This document shows positions 12,033 to 23,149 of a stretch of 64,000 nucleotides of DNA, piece after piece. The position numbers and the translations under genes are program-made. This DNA is from Agelaius tricolor (lineage: Eukaryota > Chordata > Aves > Passeriformes > Icteridae), in NCBI GenBank assembly GCA_023055355.1, contig JALJCS010000037.1, positions 6,138,001 through 6,202,000 of the forward strand. Reading direction: 5' to 3'. Numbering within the stretch: position 1 is the first letter of the stretch; every line of letters starts with the position of its first letter. The notes beneath the pieces were generated by a model. The model did not search any database, was not told where the DNA came from, and saw only the letters and a list, made by a program, of their open reading frames with translations.

Positions 12033-12209
12033 AGAGTAATTTCCTGTAACTACGTGACAGTTTGCAAATTAACATCAAAGTGGAGGGAGGGAGGGAAGGA
12101 AGTGGCAGAAGGACTTGGCAGAAAGAAGGACATAGTGGGAGGAAGGCAGTGAAGGAAGGAAGTGGGGGAAGGAAAGAAAAGAAAGAAGGAAAGAGAGAAA
12201 GAGAAAAAA

Positions 12210-12269
<60 letters not shown>

Positions 12270-12541
12270 GAAAGAAAGAAAGAAAAAGAAAGAAAGAAAG
12301 AAAGAAAGAGAAAGAAAGAAAGAGAAGGAAAGAAAATTCCCAAATGTCAGAAACGTTAAAGATGATAAAATACTTGTGAGTAATTTCCTGTAACTATTTG
12401 ACAGTTTGCAAATTAACATCAAAGTGGATGGAGGGAGGGAAGGAAGTGGCAGAAGGACGTGGCAGAAAGAAGGACATAGTGGAAGGAAGGCAGTGAAGGA
12501 AGGAAGTGGGGGAAAGAAACGAAAGAAGGAACGAGAGAAAG

Positions 12542-12602
<61 letters not shown>

Positions 12603-12655
12603 AGGGAAGAAAATTCCCAAATATCAGAAACGTTAAAGATGATAAAATACTTGTG
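12033..12655 (+). repeat. 345-bp tandem duplication containing (GAAA)n microsatellites
   Basis: Unit 1 starts at 12033 (gagtaatttcctgtaac) and unit 2 at 12378 with the same words. Both contain purine-rich GGAGGGAGGGAAGGAAG DNA, then (GAAA)n tracts (~12205-12330 and ~12535-12600), and end with aaaattcccaaat.tcagaaacgttaaagatgataaaatacttgtg. The units differ mainly in GAAA tract length. Long Lys/Glu/Arg or Phe/Leu/Ser frames here are compositional. Confidence 0.92.
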
Positions 12656-12812
12656 TGTATGATAAAGAGCGAGGAGTAGATATTAGATATAGTATTGCTA
12701 AATGGCCCATAAATGTGAGACCCAAACAGTTCAACTCCTTGGATAGCAGTTTCTCAGCATGAATATGTTATTTCTAGCTTCAACTTCTTACTGCTACTGT
12801 ACAGAATGATTA

Positions 12813-13250
12813 CCATAGAATAATGGAATGGTTGGGTTTGGAAGGGACCTTAAATTCACCTACGTCCTCCCCAGCATGTCATTGTCAGGGACACCTTCCA
12901 CTAGACCGCCTTAAGCTCAAAGACCCATTCAAGCTGGCCTTGATCACTTCCAGGAATTGGTCACCCACAACATGTTCTAGTGTCTCACAACCATCTTGGC
13001 AAGGAATTTCTTCCCAATAGCCAAAGGAAACCTATCCTCTTCAGGTTTTAAAGCCATCCACACTTTTCCTATCGCTCCGTGCCCTTGTGTAGCTCACCTG
13101 CCTCCTTCTGGTAGGCTGTCTTCAGCTACTGGAGAGCTGCTCTAACAATTTGCCCGGAGTCTGCTCTTCTCCAGGCTGAGAAAACGCCTGCGGGACTCCG
13201 GCTTGATGACAGACTTCTTGTGCTGCACTGGGGGCTCAGACCATTCTTCT
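12813..13250 (-). mobile_element. CR1 LINE fragment (3' region)
   Basis: The plus strand reads like the reverse complement of a CR1 3' end: catagaataatggaatggttgggtttggaagggacct, then gggacaccttccactagacc, tggccttgatcacttccagg, gtgtctcacaacc and aatttcttcccaatag. These are hallmark CR1 phrases of birds. The element is 5'-truncated and diverged, so it is an old copy. Confidence 0.9.
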
Positions 13251-15289
13251 TCTTGGAATTGTTGTAGGATGCTCAGCCACTGTTGACTGTGGTACAGGTA
13301 CACTGGTCATTGTGGTACAGGTAATAAATAGATGATTGTTTTAATAAAGACCCAATTGAAATGATAAGAGCTAAATTTTAACGCAAAATTAATTGGAGAA
13401 AGATTCCTAAACCTGTGGCCCGTTACCCCAGCCCATCCATTGATTGTAAATGACATGCCTTGCAGATGTTATGATACATGAACCAAAGCCAAGTGATGGA
13501 TACTGCTTAAGATAGATGTTCTACCTGCTTACTGCAATATGTTCTTATCAGTCTAAAACAATCCCCCGAACATGAAGAACAAGAGATTACATCATGAAGT
13601 AATGAAGTGCTTGGGTTGAAAGTAAAAGGCATTTGAAAGAAATGGGTTTGGGGGCTAACACAGCAAGATCTCAGAAATGGAGTGCCAGCTTAGGTCTCTG
13701 CTTCAGAGACAAGTGAAGCAATTCAGAAGTGTCTTCCTGGGAAAAAGGTTGACAGATCTTTCTGCACAACAGTTAACAGCCGGCATCAGAAATGGGTGCA
13801 AATAACATACTAGCCCATACAAGTTTGTCATCCTGGAGTGGAAGGGCCACTCAGACTCATAGCAGTGGTCTTGCTGCTGTGCCTGTTGAAATAGACAGAA
13901 AAGAATGAGGAAAACAAATTTTTCCATCTAGTTTGTTTCAGTATTGGTACAAAGACTATTTCCCCGCCCTCAGGAGACAGCAAAAACAGTCCACAACTGA
14001 AATGCTTCAGAAATGGAAATGATCTGAATCACAAATATTTCTTTTCACATCAAAATTAAAGCCCAAGTCATAACTGTCAAACAGATAGAACTATTTAAAG
14101 ATGAATGTACTATACATACTAAAATATTCCCAGAGATAACTATTGTGTCCTTAGTCTGTTTAAAAGTCTAGACTTCCTGGTAAAAAAACTTGTACAGAGC
14201 TGAGGTAGCTCCACGACATTCTCTTTTCAGATTAATTAAACTCTTCAGTCTCACCACCGTTACCCATGGATTTCCGTAAGTCCTTGAAAACCAGTAATTT
14301 CCCCTTTTTCCTCCTCTGAAAAAAATGACAGTGACAAGAGTTATTTGCATTCCCTATTTTCTGAAAAGCCTGAACATCAAGCCTTAAGAACTTTATCATC
14401 AGTTTTACTTCAAACTAAATTTGAAGAGAATGGCAGAAAGAATGGGAGCCTCAAGCAAAAGAATTTAGGCTTCTAATTCTTGGGTTGTCTTCTTACTTAC
14501 CTAAGACAAGAAGTGGAAAGAGAATAGATTAGAGTTAGCAGCTGTTGAAGATTTGCACGTACTCTTCCACTCTTCCAAGAGGTCAAGGATGCTTTTCTGG
14601 CCCTCTCTCCCTCCACAAGCTGCAGCTTCCTTCAAGGCACAGTCACCTGCTGTGGCATGGAGCTCCCCACGAGCTCCATTGTGTTCCTCCACGGTTCTCC
14701 AGGGACTGCTGGGAGACAACCTGCTTCATGATGATGTCCTCCAGGGACTGTGGGGGATTCTTTGCTCTGTCAACTGGAGCACCTTCTCCTTCTTCTTGTC
14801 TCACTTTACTATCATGCAGCTGCTTCTCACACTCCTTTTTTCCCTCACTTGTCACTGCCTATTCATATGTTTTGTACTTTTGACAATATCTTTTCACAAA
14901 GACTGATGGGCTCAGTTGCAGAAATGTGTCTTGCTAGAAAATTGGATACTATAGAAAACCATGATTTTACAGAAAAGAATAGTAGAAGTACAAATATACT
15001 GTCAAAGAACCGGAAAACTGACAATCATTCATTGTAATACGTCCCCTCATTTTGCCTTCTTTCTCCTTAAGATCTGGAAAGACTACTGGGCAGTGAAAAA
15101 CACTACAGTGTTGTTTCAAAGAAAAGACTTTTTTAGGCTTCTAAGGCGCATGTTCCAATTGCTTGAGAAAATTGAGAAAAGGCACTTTGTCTTTTGTGAT
15201 AAATATCATTAGCCACTAGGGACAAAGTCTGACCAACAACAAGAGCAGATCAAAATCTGATGAGACCAAGCAATATACCTTGAGTGGCC
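13251..15289. other. Unrecognised DNA with weak exon-like signals on the minus strand
   Basis: No repeat was recognised. On the minus strand two good splice acceptors with pyrimidine tracts occur: one ends at ~13890 (ctatttcaacag) and one at ~14316 (tttttttcag). Each is followed by a short open stretch, but neither has a clear donor and long frame. The purine-rich stretch at ~14500-14860 on the minus strand gives a Glu/Lys-rich frame without recognised homology. Confidence 0.4.
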
Positions 15290-15887
15290 AGGACAGAACC
15301 ATCCAGTCGTCAAATCTGTTGAATTGGAAGGACCCCATCAGGATCATCATCAGTCCAACTCCTGGCCCTGCCTGGGGCCATCCTTGAACTCCCAAACTCA
15401 GACAGTTGTGATGGTGTGACCACTCCCTGGAGAGACTCCTCCAGTGCCCAGCCATTCTCGGGTTAAAAACTTTTTCTTGATACCCGACCTAAACCTCCCC
15501 TGACTCAGCTGCATGCCATTTCATTGAGTCCTGTCTTTGTAGACCTCATTTGAGGACTTTCTAATACCAAGGTGATTCCACCCCAGAGCAGAGCAGAGCA
15601 GAGAAGAGAAGAGCAGAGCAGAGCAGAGCAGAGCAGAGCAAGACAATCCCCTCCCTTGCCCAGCTGGTGATGCTGTGCCTGATGCACCCCAGGACAGGCT
15701 TGGCCCTCCTGGCTGCCAGGGCACTGCTGATGCACATTCAGCTTGCCATTGGCCAGGAGCCTGGGTCCCTTTCTGCAGTGCTTCTCCCAGCCTCTTGCTC
15801 CCTCCCCAGTCTATACACCCACCAGGATTGCCCAGTTGCAGGTGCTGAATCCAGCACTTGCCCTTGTTCCACTCCATCTGGTTGGTG
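15290..15887 (-). mobile_element. CR1 LINE fragment, left part (split by a solo LTR)
   Basis: On the plus strand it contains reverse-complement CR1 phrases: gaattggaaggaccccatcaggatcatc, gtgatgctgtgcctgatgcaccccagg, ctggctgccagggcactgctg and ggtgctgaatccagcacttgccctt. A (AGAGC)n run at ~15584-15640 sits inside. The CR1 continues at 16466 after a nested LTR. Confidence 0.85.
15584..15640 (+). repeat. (AGAGC)n microsatellite
   Basis: Eleven or so AGAGC units, two of them changed to AGAG-A, interrupt the CR1 fragment. Confidence 0.9.
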
Positions 15888-15893
15888 ATTGCC

Positions 15894-16465
15894 TGTGGGA
15901 ATCCTCAAAAACAGAGGGGTTTGGGAAAGCTGCAAAAGGAAGGCCTCAGAGACAGCAGAACTGTCATTGGAGCTAAGCAGTAGTCATAAGGTTTGTCAGC
16001 AGAAAAATTAGATGAGAAGTAGAAAAGTAAGGACAAATGGAACAATGGTCTGTGTATTAATGCTTGTCTAGAATAACTCCCTAAGCTACAGCAAAGTATA
16101 TCTAGGGCGATGTTAGGTAGTTCTGAGCTTAATAACGGAGCTCTGTGCACTGTATCTTAAGGCTTACAAGCAGGTCTTTTATTCGAAAGAAGCGAGCATT
16201 GTTCTAAGCCCAGGTACATGTCTTTATAGTGATTGGATAGAAGTACTGTCAATATGCTTTTGCTTTGTGGGATTGGTCAAAAAACTTTTCAAGTCAGTTG
16301 TAACATTAAGTTCTTTGTCTGCTGCTGGGGACGTGAGCTGCTGGCAGCTTCCCATTGTCATCACCATGTAATGAGACTGATTACTGGAAAAAACCCAGCT
16401 TGAGACGCCGTCCCCAGCAGTCCCGCCCCTTTTGTGATTTGTGCATAGACTCCCGGCCAGCAAGA
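15894..16465 (-). mobile_element. Solo LTR, class II (ERVK-like), nested in CR1
   Basis: A 572-bp insertion splits a CR1 element. It is flanked by a 6-bp target duplication ATTGCC (15888-15893 and 16466-16471), the length typical of class II (beta/alpha-type) retroviruses. On the minus strand it carries CCAATCACTATAAAGACATG (CCAAT and TATA boxes, ~16224-16243) and ~45 bp further GAATAAAAG, a polyadenylation signal, and it ends GGATTCCCACA. The start, next to the right-hand target copy, is not a canonical TG (TCTTGCTGG). The CR1 sequence on both sides rejoins cleanly when the LTR and one target copy are removed. Confidence 0.85.
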
Positions 16466-16655
16466 ATTGCCCATCTCTCCTATTTGGCAAGATCTCTCTG
16501 CAAGGTCTCTGTGCCCTCAAGGGAGTTAGTTCACAGCTCCTCCCAATTTAGTGTCTTTGGCAAACTTTCTTAATATTCCTTCAAGTGCTGTGTCCAGGTT
16601 GTTCAAAAGATGTTGAAGAGAACTGGCCCAATGATGATACTGTCTTAGCCACTGA
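16466..16655 (-). mobile_element. CR1 LINE fragment, right part
   Basis: This continues the CR1 of 15290-15887 (cccatctctcctatttggcaagatctctctgcaaggtctctg, then gtgtccaggttgttcaaaagatgttgaagagaactggcccaatgatg). All are reverse-complement CR1 phrases. The element fades out at about 16655. Confidence 0.85.
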
Positions 16656-18031
16656 AATAAGTGCTTCATACTTCCTCTTGTGCAGAAATCACAACAAATT
16701 TCTTTTCTATCCATGTTTTCTTATGCTCATGCTTTTTATCCCAACAGCAGCTGACACGACATTTACAGGCACAGCAACAGCACACTTTTCCTGCTCTTAC
16801 TAGACTTAACAATTTTGCAACCGGTCAATCAGTGGCCTTTGCAACTAAAGTCAGACCTTCAGCATTTCTCATTAAATGAATGTCTTCAGAAGAAAACTTT
16901 GCTGCCTACTCTGTACGACTGAAGAATAGATGATAATGAGTTAGCATCACAATCAGTTAAGTACAGAGCCTATCCTTTAGCAGGGAAAAAATTAAAAGAA
17001 GAGCTCTTTTATGCAACAACTATCTGAGAAACAAAACAACTAGGATCTTCCACAGGGTTCCCTGCAGTAGAAATGTACTTGGATGAATGCAGAAGATAAA
17101 AGATGTGGTTTTGAAAGGCTATGTCCTTGCTAAGCTAAATTGGATCTCATCCTGTAGATGAAAGATCAAGGAGCTCAAAGCGGAGCTAGAGAGACATGTC
17201 CAGATAATGAGATAGGGCAAAGCATTTTCCAAGATAATTAAGCATTCTGGTGGACTGGCCAGTTAGGTTAAATCTGCCACACCCATTCACTTTTGGGGAT
17301 TGAACTGTGGAGTGCTAAACCGTATCTGCTGCTGTGCAAAGTAAAAGAGATCCATCCAAATTGTACGGTTAGTGAGAACACTCTCACTCTCAATTGTAAA
17401 ACACTTCATAAGCTATTAATCAGTCTTAGGAACAAAATGAAATAAAGTTGTTATGCCATCTGGGAATGGGAAAACATCTTCAAAATATTTTTTTCTCTAT
17501 GTTTTCTTCTTTTTTCTTTTTTTCTTTTTTATTTTTTTAATCCCACATTATGTGATTGATAATTTCAACCATTCTGGAATGCTTTTAACAGATGAACCCA
17601 GCATAGTAGTTTTATTACTGGCTCTTGTCCCTTACATGCTTCAGTACAGGTTTGGAATATACTCCCCAGTCAATTAGTGGTTTTTTATCTCTTTTCCCAG
17701 AGACAACTTTTAAAGGACTACTTAACCCCTAAAAATCATAATTTCTCTGGTTTCTCCAAGCTTTTTGAGAAAGCTGTTTTGGTTTTGTTTTGGTTTGTTG
17801 CTTGTTTTGTTTTATTGCATCATTCCTAATGTCTTCAGACCTACTACAAGAAGAAGTTAAAAATAGATCTTATTTGAAGAGACTGTTAAAGCAGACTGTT
17901 AAACTGCCAGTCTTGGTATTTGTATCTTTCTAAATCCTTTAAAGTCCAAGGTTGCCTTCCTGAATCCTCAGTTACTTAGAAAACATTGTGTTTAGAAAAC
18001 AGACCCAGTTCAATTGCTTCTGCAAACTCAC
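16656..18031. other. Unrecognised AT-rich DNA
   Basis: No gene or known element was found. A pyrimidine/T-rich run lies at 17478-17539, and a (G)TTTTG-rich stretch at 17779-17815. Confidence 0.55.
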
Positions 18032-18216
18032 CTTCATTGTATAGGATTGTACTTCAAGAAATCTTGCTTCATTCAAACATTGGAAGTACAGATTTGACAT
18101 CATCTGTGACCCTTCCATCTGTCTGAACTGTATTTCATTGTGTGAGTTCCTCAGTTGCTTCAAATAAGGACAGAATCTTTTCAATTTGCATAGCATGTTA
18201 TGTGAAGATCTCCTGT
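18032..18216 (-). CDS. Candidate internal exon of an unidentified host gene
   Basis: On the minus strand a 185-bp open segment (61 full codons) lies between an AG acceptor (gaagaaagcag, with pyrimidines at ~18233-18250) and a consensus donor AAG|GTGAGT at 18032. The frame contains Lys/Arg- and Gln-rich peptides such as LCKLKRFCPYLKQLRN. I do not recognise the protein. It lies just left of the 3' LTR of provirus A. It could be an exon of a gene or gene remnant that the repeats invaded, or a chance open stretch; 61 codons between good splice sites is suggestive but not proof. Confidence 0.3.
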
Positions 18217-18344
18217 CTGCTTTCTTCACTTGCTTTAATGGGAAGACAAGGGAAATACATTTTGAATGTTATCTTTTAGAGTCTACTTTTACCTACCAGT
18301 GTGCTTCTATGGACTAGAACCAATTTCAGCTTGAAAGAAGGTAT

Positions 18345-19330
18345 TGTCATGATCCACTCATACCAACGGATTGGTTAACTGGTTGGTTGGTTAACTGATC
18401 TGGGAGTGCAACAGACAACCTGGAAAGGGGATTGCAGTATCAATCCAAACAAATGCACCTTTATAGAATGACCACAGCAAATGCCTGAAAGGAATCAGGG
18501 AGAGGAAAAGAATAAAAAAGAGGGGGAGAAAGAGAGAGGAGTATAGCTACCAAACATGGAGAGACTAAGTCCTCTTAGTCCAGCCGATAGAGTTTGCCTA
18601 GTCACGTTGGGAAGGTCTCAAAGTCCTGGTGAACTCAAGGTTCCATTATAGTCCATTGCTGAGGGGGGAAACAGAATCTTGAAATGGCTGAGGGGGAACA
18701 GATCCAATCAAGAAGAAGAAGTCTATTGAAATTGCTGAGGGGGAAAAAGGTATTGAAGACGGGTACAGACAGTCCATGTTCTCAGCAGGATAAGTCAGTA
18801 GCAGCAGTGAGTGGGACCCACTGTTTCAGGACTGCTTTCTGGGGGAAACCAGTCTAGGTCCTGTAGGCACATCTCTAGGCAACACTCAGCAGGCATCCTG
18901 CTTCAGTCAGGCCAGCACCCCTGCATCAGAATTACAGGTGTCTCAGTCTCAGTCCTTGGGAGGGGGGCTTCAACCTCGGTGCCTCACGGTGGTAGTGGAG
19001 CAGAGGAAGGATTTTCCATGGGGGGGCTACCAAGTTGCCCCAGCAAGTTCATCTGGCCAAGAGGTGGGAAAATTCCTGGTCTATTGTCGTGAAGCAGGTG
19101 CAAGCATATAGGCTGGGTCGCCCTTTGGCAGGCCCTGCTAGAAGCAGTCACTGAAGACACAGCTGTGAACAATCCCTTGGCAGGCCAGAATTCTGCTCAG
19201 GGGCCTCAGGACTTTTGGTGTTCATCCATTACTGGCAGGCCAGAGGTCCCATCGGGGTCCTCAGGGTCCTGATATCGGTCCTGTGGACGGTCGTGAGGCA
19301 AATGGGGGGAACCTCAGACCGTCTTTCACA
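18345..19330 (-). mobile_element. 3' LTR of provirus A (986 bp)
   Basis: It is paired with 28795-31066. The plus strand starts TGTCATGATCC and ends CTTTCACA, i.e. TG...CA ends. Similarity to the other LTR stops exactly at these points. The inner ~590 bp (18650-19243) differ from the other LTR at only one base I can see, while the last ~86 bp differ at ~17 positions. Internal GCTGAGGGGGRAA repeats occur at 18658, 18689 and 18736. The site ggagtatag (18538-18546) is the empty version of the place where an LTR later entered the 5' copy. Confidence 0.9.
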
Positions 19331-20154
19331 GCACCTGGTGACTCATGACAGGCTTCAAAGGGTCTTCATCAGCAGTGTTCTGTACTATTGTTGTATACTT
19401 GTCGCACATTGGTAGCATATCCTGGAAAGCAGAGACAATACGTCAGACAGAGAGAGAGAAGGGAAGGACAAGAAAAGATAAAAAAAGGCGGGGGTAAGGA
19501 AACAAGAAACAACTATAATAACAGTAATTTAAACCATATTATTTTGAAACATTTTTTTCAAATATCTGAAACTAATCACAAATAATCAAAGGCAATAAAG
19601 CAATAAACAAATCAACAACAGTTCATTTAAAATATTTTTTTTTCAAAACAATTCACCAAAAATCAAAAGTAATTTTCTTATAATCGTCAAAGAAAATTGA
19701 AGACGATTTCAAAACACATCCTCTCATTTGTAGTCGCCTTGTGTCAATAGTCTTGGAGATGTCCACAGTGAAAAGGACATCAGCCCAGTTGTGTGCATTA
19801 ATTACAGACATCAATTTTGTTAACTCTTTCATCATTCTCCAATTCATAATGAGTAAGATTGCTGATTAAAAAACCCCAATCAAAACGAAACGCAAAAGGG
19901 CAATGATGGGATGACACATACTGTTCAGGACTCTTGTGGCAGTAGGTGACCACCCAAAAAGAGTATCCTACCACCTGTGTTCAGCATCTTTTCTTACTCT
20001 CTCTATGACATGGTGTATTTCTTTCACATTGTGATGAACAGTTACCAGTGCTTTCTGTCTATTCTTCTTGATCTTCTCCAATATTTCAATGAAGTCCTGA
20101 TGAAGCAAAGATTGCTTTACCAAAGTAATGTTCATCCCAATGGGAGTAGGTAAA
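19331..20154 (-). pseudogene. Provirus A env, C-terminal TM part
   Basis: This is the part of env 3' of the inserted LTR. On the minus strand it encodes a heptad-like helical region (EILEKIKKNRQKAL and following) and a stretch ending in AEHR-W before a stop. After the stop, the same frame continues with the conserved-looking TLFGWSPTAT and a hydrophobic anchor segment, then another stop. A later frame (19847-19653) resembles a cytoplasmic tail. At least two stop codons break it. Between ~19650 and the LTR edge at 19330 I see no coding and no polypurine tract on the coding strand; instead the plus strand is purine-rich at 19440-19510. Confidence 0.75.
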
Positions 20155-20825
20155 TGTCCTGGTTTAGGGCAAATTTGGGAGAAAACCTCCAAAAGGTGGA
20201 CCCTCCAGAAAACAAACCCACATGGCCCCTCCCCCCAACCAGGTCGGGAAGGATTCCTTGGAAACAAGTGGAAAGAACCTGTTTCTGTAACAGGCAAAGC
20301 ACCCCGCAGCACACAAAAGGATCAATACCAGATGGCACCACTCTTTCACCACTCTGAAAAAGTAGACAACTTCAGAAAGTCTCTCTTGGGAGTGCTCGCT
20401 CTGTTATCAGTCTGTCCTGTGCTGGGGTAGCTGCTGCACCTTGGCCACAAGGTGCAAACTCTCGGTGTTTCCCAGGTCCCAGTCCGGAGCAGGTCCGAGT
20501 AGGTCCAAAGAAGGGAAAGGAGAAACAGTCCAGGGAAAATTTGGACTGCTTAGCTAAACTAACTAATGAGCAGGAGCAAAACAGCAAGAGCAAAGCAGGA
20601 GCAAAGCCGAAGCAAGAGCAAAGCGAAAAGCAAAGCAAAAAGCAAAAGCAGCACCCATGTACTGCCCTGTCTCTGTGTCGCGCCAGCTGTGGGGGAGCGG
20701 CTGATAGCAAAACCAAAACAAAACATTCGCTCTTCACAGCCAGTCTTGAAGGCACAGAACATGATAGCCAGCATCAACAGAACACACGGATGGGGATACA
20801 AGCATCATAACGTCACCCTAGGACA
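20155..20825 (-). mobile_element. Solo LTR, family B, inserted in env of provirus A (671 bp)
   Basis: On the minus strand it starts TGTCCTAGGGTGACG and ends CCTAAACCAGGACA. It matches the family at 28979, 32083 and 46172. It splits the TM region of env. Flanks are GTAAA on the left and GTAAT on the right, an imperfect 5-bp target duplication. It contains a (GAGCAAA)n-like minisatellite (20570-20656) and the unoccupied form of the site (GGTTGGGGGGAGGGGCC on the minus strand, 20223-20239) where another LTR sits in the 28979 copy. Confidence 0.92.
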
Positions 20826-21540
20826 GTAATAGTTTGTGAATCAGTCTTTAATTGGATTGAAAAAGGTAATGGGAGGTAACTGGAGCTTCTGAAGAAAAAT
20901 CACATCCCTCAATTTTGTAAAGTTACAAGCGCAACAATTTGAATGATTTTTACTATCCACTACTGCATTTTCTACAAATACCGTATCACAAGCAGTTCTA
21001 AAGCACCCACACCCATTGCCTATATATTTAAGGACTGTTTCGAAAGTCTCGTTAGGATGAATTTCAAAATGACAGATATTTTGTTCTGTGTCCAAACAAA
21101 CATCCTGAGCTGTAATTGCATTACTTTCACAGATGAAGCCTAGTTCTCGGACAATAGAAGATTCCAAATTAACATGTTGCCATTTTTTACCAGTTTGATG
21201 GGCCCATTGTCTATGTTCAGAAAGATTGGGAATAGCTCCATCATGATTTAGCCCTAATGCAATAATAGGAAATCTCAAATGCACTGAGGCATTGCGTACG
21301 GTTAACACAAGAGCTGTGGCTGTGTTTGTAATGGGGTGATAAGTAAAATTCACCAAGTTCCACCAGGACTGGAATTCTCTTTCAAAATCAGTGGCACTGT
21401 CCCAAATTCTTTTCTGAATTTCAGCAGGAAAATTGCCTTCACCTTCTCTTATCATTGAGGCAGCAACTGACTGCATCGACAATTGTGCCTGGATACAGCT
21501 AAGAGCCAAAGAAAGGTTGTTTTGTGTAGCACCGAGTGCA
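20826..21540 (-). pseudogene. Provirus A env, SU/TM junction region
   Basis: A frame of 222 codons (21509-20841) is open up to the LTR insertion and reads as an Env ectodomain. It has a conserved-looking ELGFICE segment, a WGxx-free region with WW near residue ~48, Cys-rich stretches (GCGCFRTAC and NCCACNF) and several N-X-S/T sites. It continues after the LTR insertion in the piece ending at 19331. It is one fragment of a broken gene. The classification of this env is uncertain; a beta-like or bird-specific type is possible. Confidence 0.75.
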
Positions 21541-23146
21541 TCAGTCTACCAATTTGCGATCACTTACATTTACCTTTTCCCAAGCTGGTAATATGTTTGA
21601 TAGCAAGCACTGCTGTGTTCCCAAAGCCAATAAGGATGATTGCAGTGGTTGTTTTAATTTGGTCAAATCTCTAACCATTTTGTGGCAGCCAATTTATCCA
21701 TTAGTGTACTTCAGAATCAATACTATTTAGAATTCCAAAACCTGTTCCCAAAACACCGGTTATGTCTCTTAGTGTCTGTTTTTAAAGAAAAAACGGACTT
21801 TCTGTTTTTGCAGCCAGGTGGTCCAACCCTCAAAGGAAGTCCGCAAAAAAGGCAAACAGGCCGGCTGAATTTCTGAGACATTGTTTTGCATCATCAGCAA
21901 TTTGACTTGTTTAAGAGACCGTGCCAGATTGAACAATATGTGTTGTTGACCAGTTTTCCTGATTATATATGGTCCAATTTCAAAACTTCTCAGGCTAAGC
22001 ATAAGCGGTGCTTGGGCTGGAGTGGTGGTAGTAGAAGGTTGGTTCATCCCATTTATTATCAACTTAAAAGAAAAGCCTTCACTAGTTTTGGACCAAAGAC
22101 AAACTACTTCTGCAGTTTGTGTTAATGTAAAATTGTGCCAACAGTCTTGTACGCTTGGGGGCGTACAAACCTGTTCACGCTTATTTGTCTGATCTGTCAA
22201 AACACTGATGGAGATTGCTTTGCTATAAGCAGTTCCACAAATCCTTCGGCTAATTCCTTCTCCCACTCCCCCTTGAAGCTGCCAGGCTTTTTGTTTTTCC
22301 CATACCTGCCAAGTGAACAAAAGCTTGGGACCAAGGCCACATTGACTAAGGGGACTCTCAGTCCCTTCTGCCCACTCGGATGTAACTACTGTACTCAATG
22401 TCAGCTTTGTGCTCTCAGTCCCTTCTACCCATTGGGGTGTAACTATGGTGCTCAGTGTGGGCTTCATGCTCTCAGTCCCGTCTATTCCACTGGGATGTAA
22501 CTACGGTACTCAGCGTGGGTTTTGTTATAGCGTCTATCTTAAATTTATGAGCTAAGCCTTTTCAACCTAACAGGTTGGTCAAGTTCTTTTGCCAGCGGCA
22601 TGTCACTTAAGTCGGTTTAGTTAACGTCAAATTATGCCAGCAATCAATTGGTTCATTTTTACAATCCTTTGTACTTGCAACATTGTTCGTTTTGCGACCT
22701 AGAGTGTAATTACCAACATACTCCTGGCAGCAACACAGAGTAAGGGGAATTTGTTTGACACACTCCCACTTGTTTGTAGGACACAGTCTCGCTGAAGGGA
22801 TATCCCGATCATTTTTCCCATCTGGTTCCATAAAATTTCCGGCAACTGTGATGGAGGTGGATTTCTCATAGAGAGATCCTTCCATTTTTCTGCATGCTTC
22901 CACAATCGACTCACCAATTGTTCCAGTTAGGGCTCTAGTCCAGTCCTTCTGATCCCATCCCCACTCACTTGGACCATATACCTGGGGGTCATGCAGCACT
23001 ATAGGCTCTAGGTTTGGGTGGCCACCCTTGGGCTACGCTCCTAGAACATTAGTGGGATGGAGGGTAGCTTCAGACCACAACCACTCAGCAGGATCCTGTC
23101 CATGGAATTGTGGTAGGATGCAGAAAAGCATCACCAGTGTTATCAT
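21541..23146 (-). pseudogene. Provirus A env, SU part
   Basis: The presumed start ATG lies at 23146-23144. It is followed by a hydrophobic signal-like segment (MITLVMLFCILPQF) and overlaps the end of integrase, as is usual for retroviral env. A stop comes within ~40 codons (near 23027). Two further open pieces cover 22999-22607 (Cys- and N-X-T-rich, e.g. LCCCQEYVGNYT) and 22467-21769. Frameshifts separate them. A 57-bp tandem repeat at ~22352-22525 encodes repeats of a TLSTVVT-EW-EGTES type. Confidence 0.75.
22352..22525 (-). repeat. 57-bp tandem repeat inside provirus A SU
   Basis: Three units carry ctctcagtcccttct followed by gatgtaactac.gta/g ctca. They encode about 19 residues each on the minus strand (core TLSTxVT, EGTES), and the units are 80-90% alike. 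Expansion inside SU may be an old viral feature or a later slippage product. Confidence 0.85.
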
Positions 23147-23149
23147 GGT

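Noticed and set aside
12050..12636. Lys/Glu/Arg-rich and Phe/Leu/Ser-rich frames up to 181 codons
   Set aside because: They are translations of (GAAA)n and its complement.
18811..19092. 93-codon frame also present identically at 30547-30828
   Set aside because: Its duplication is explained by the two LTRs of provirus A; U3 sequence, no protein resemblance.
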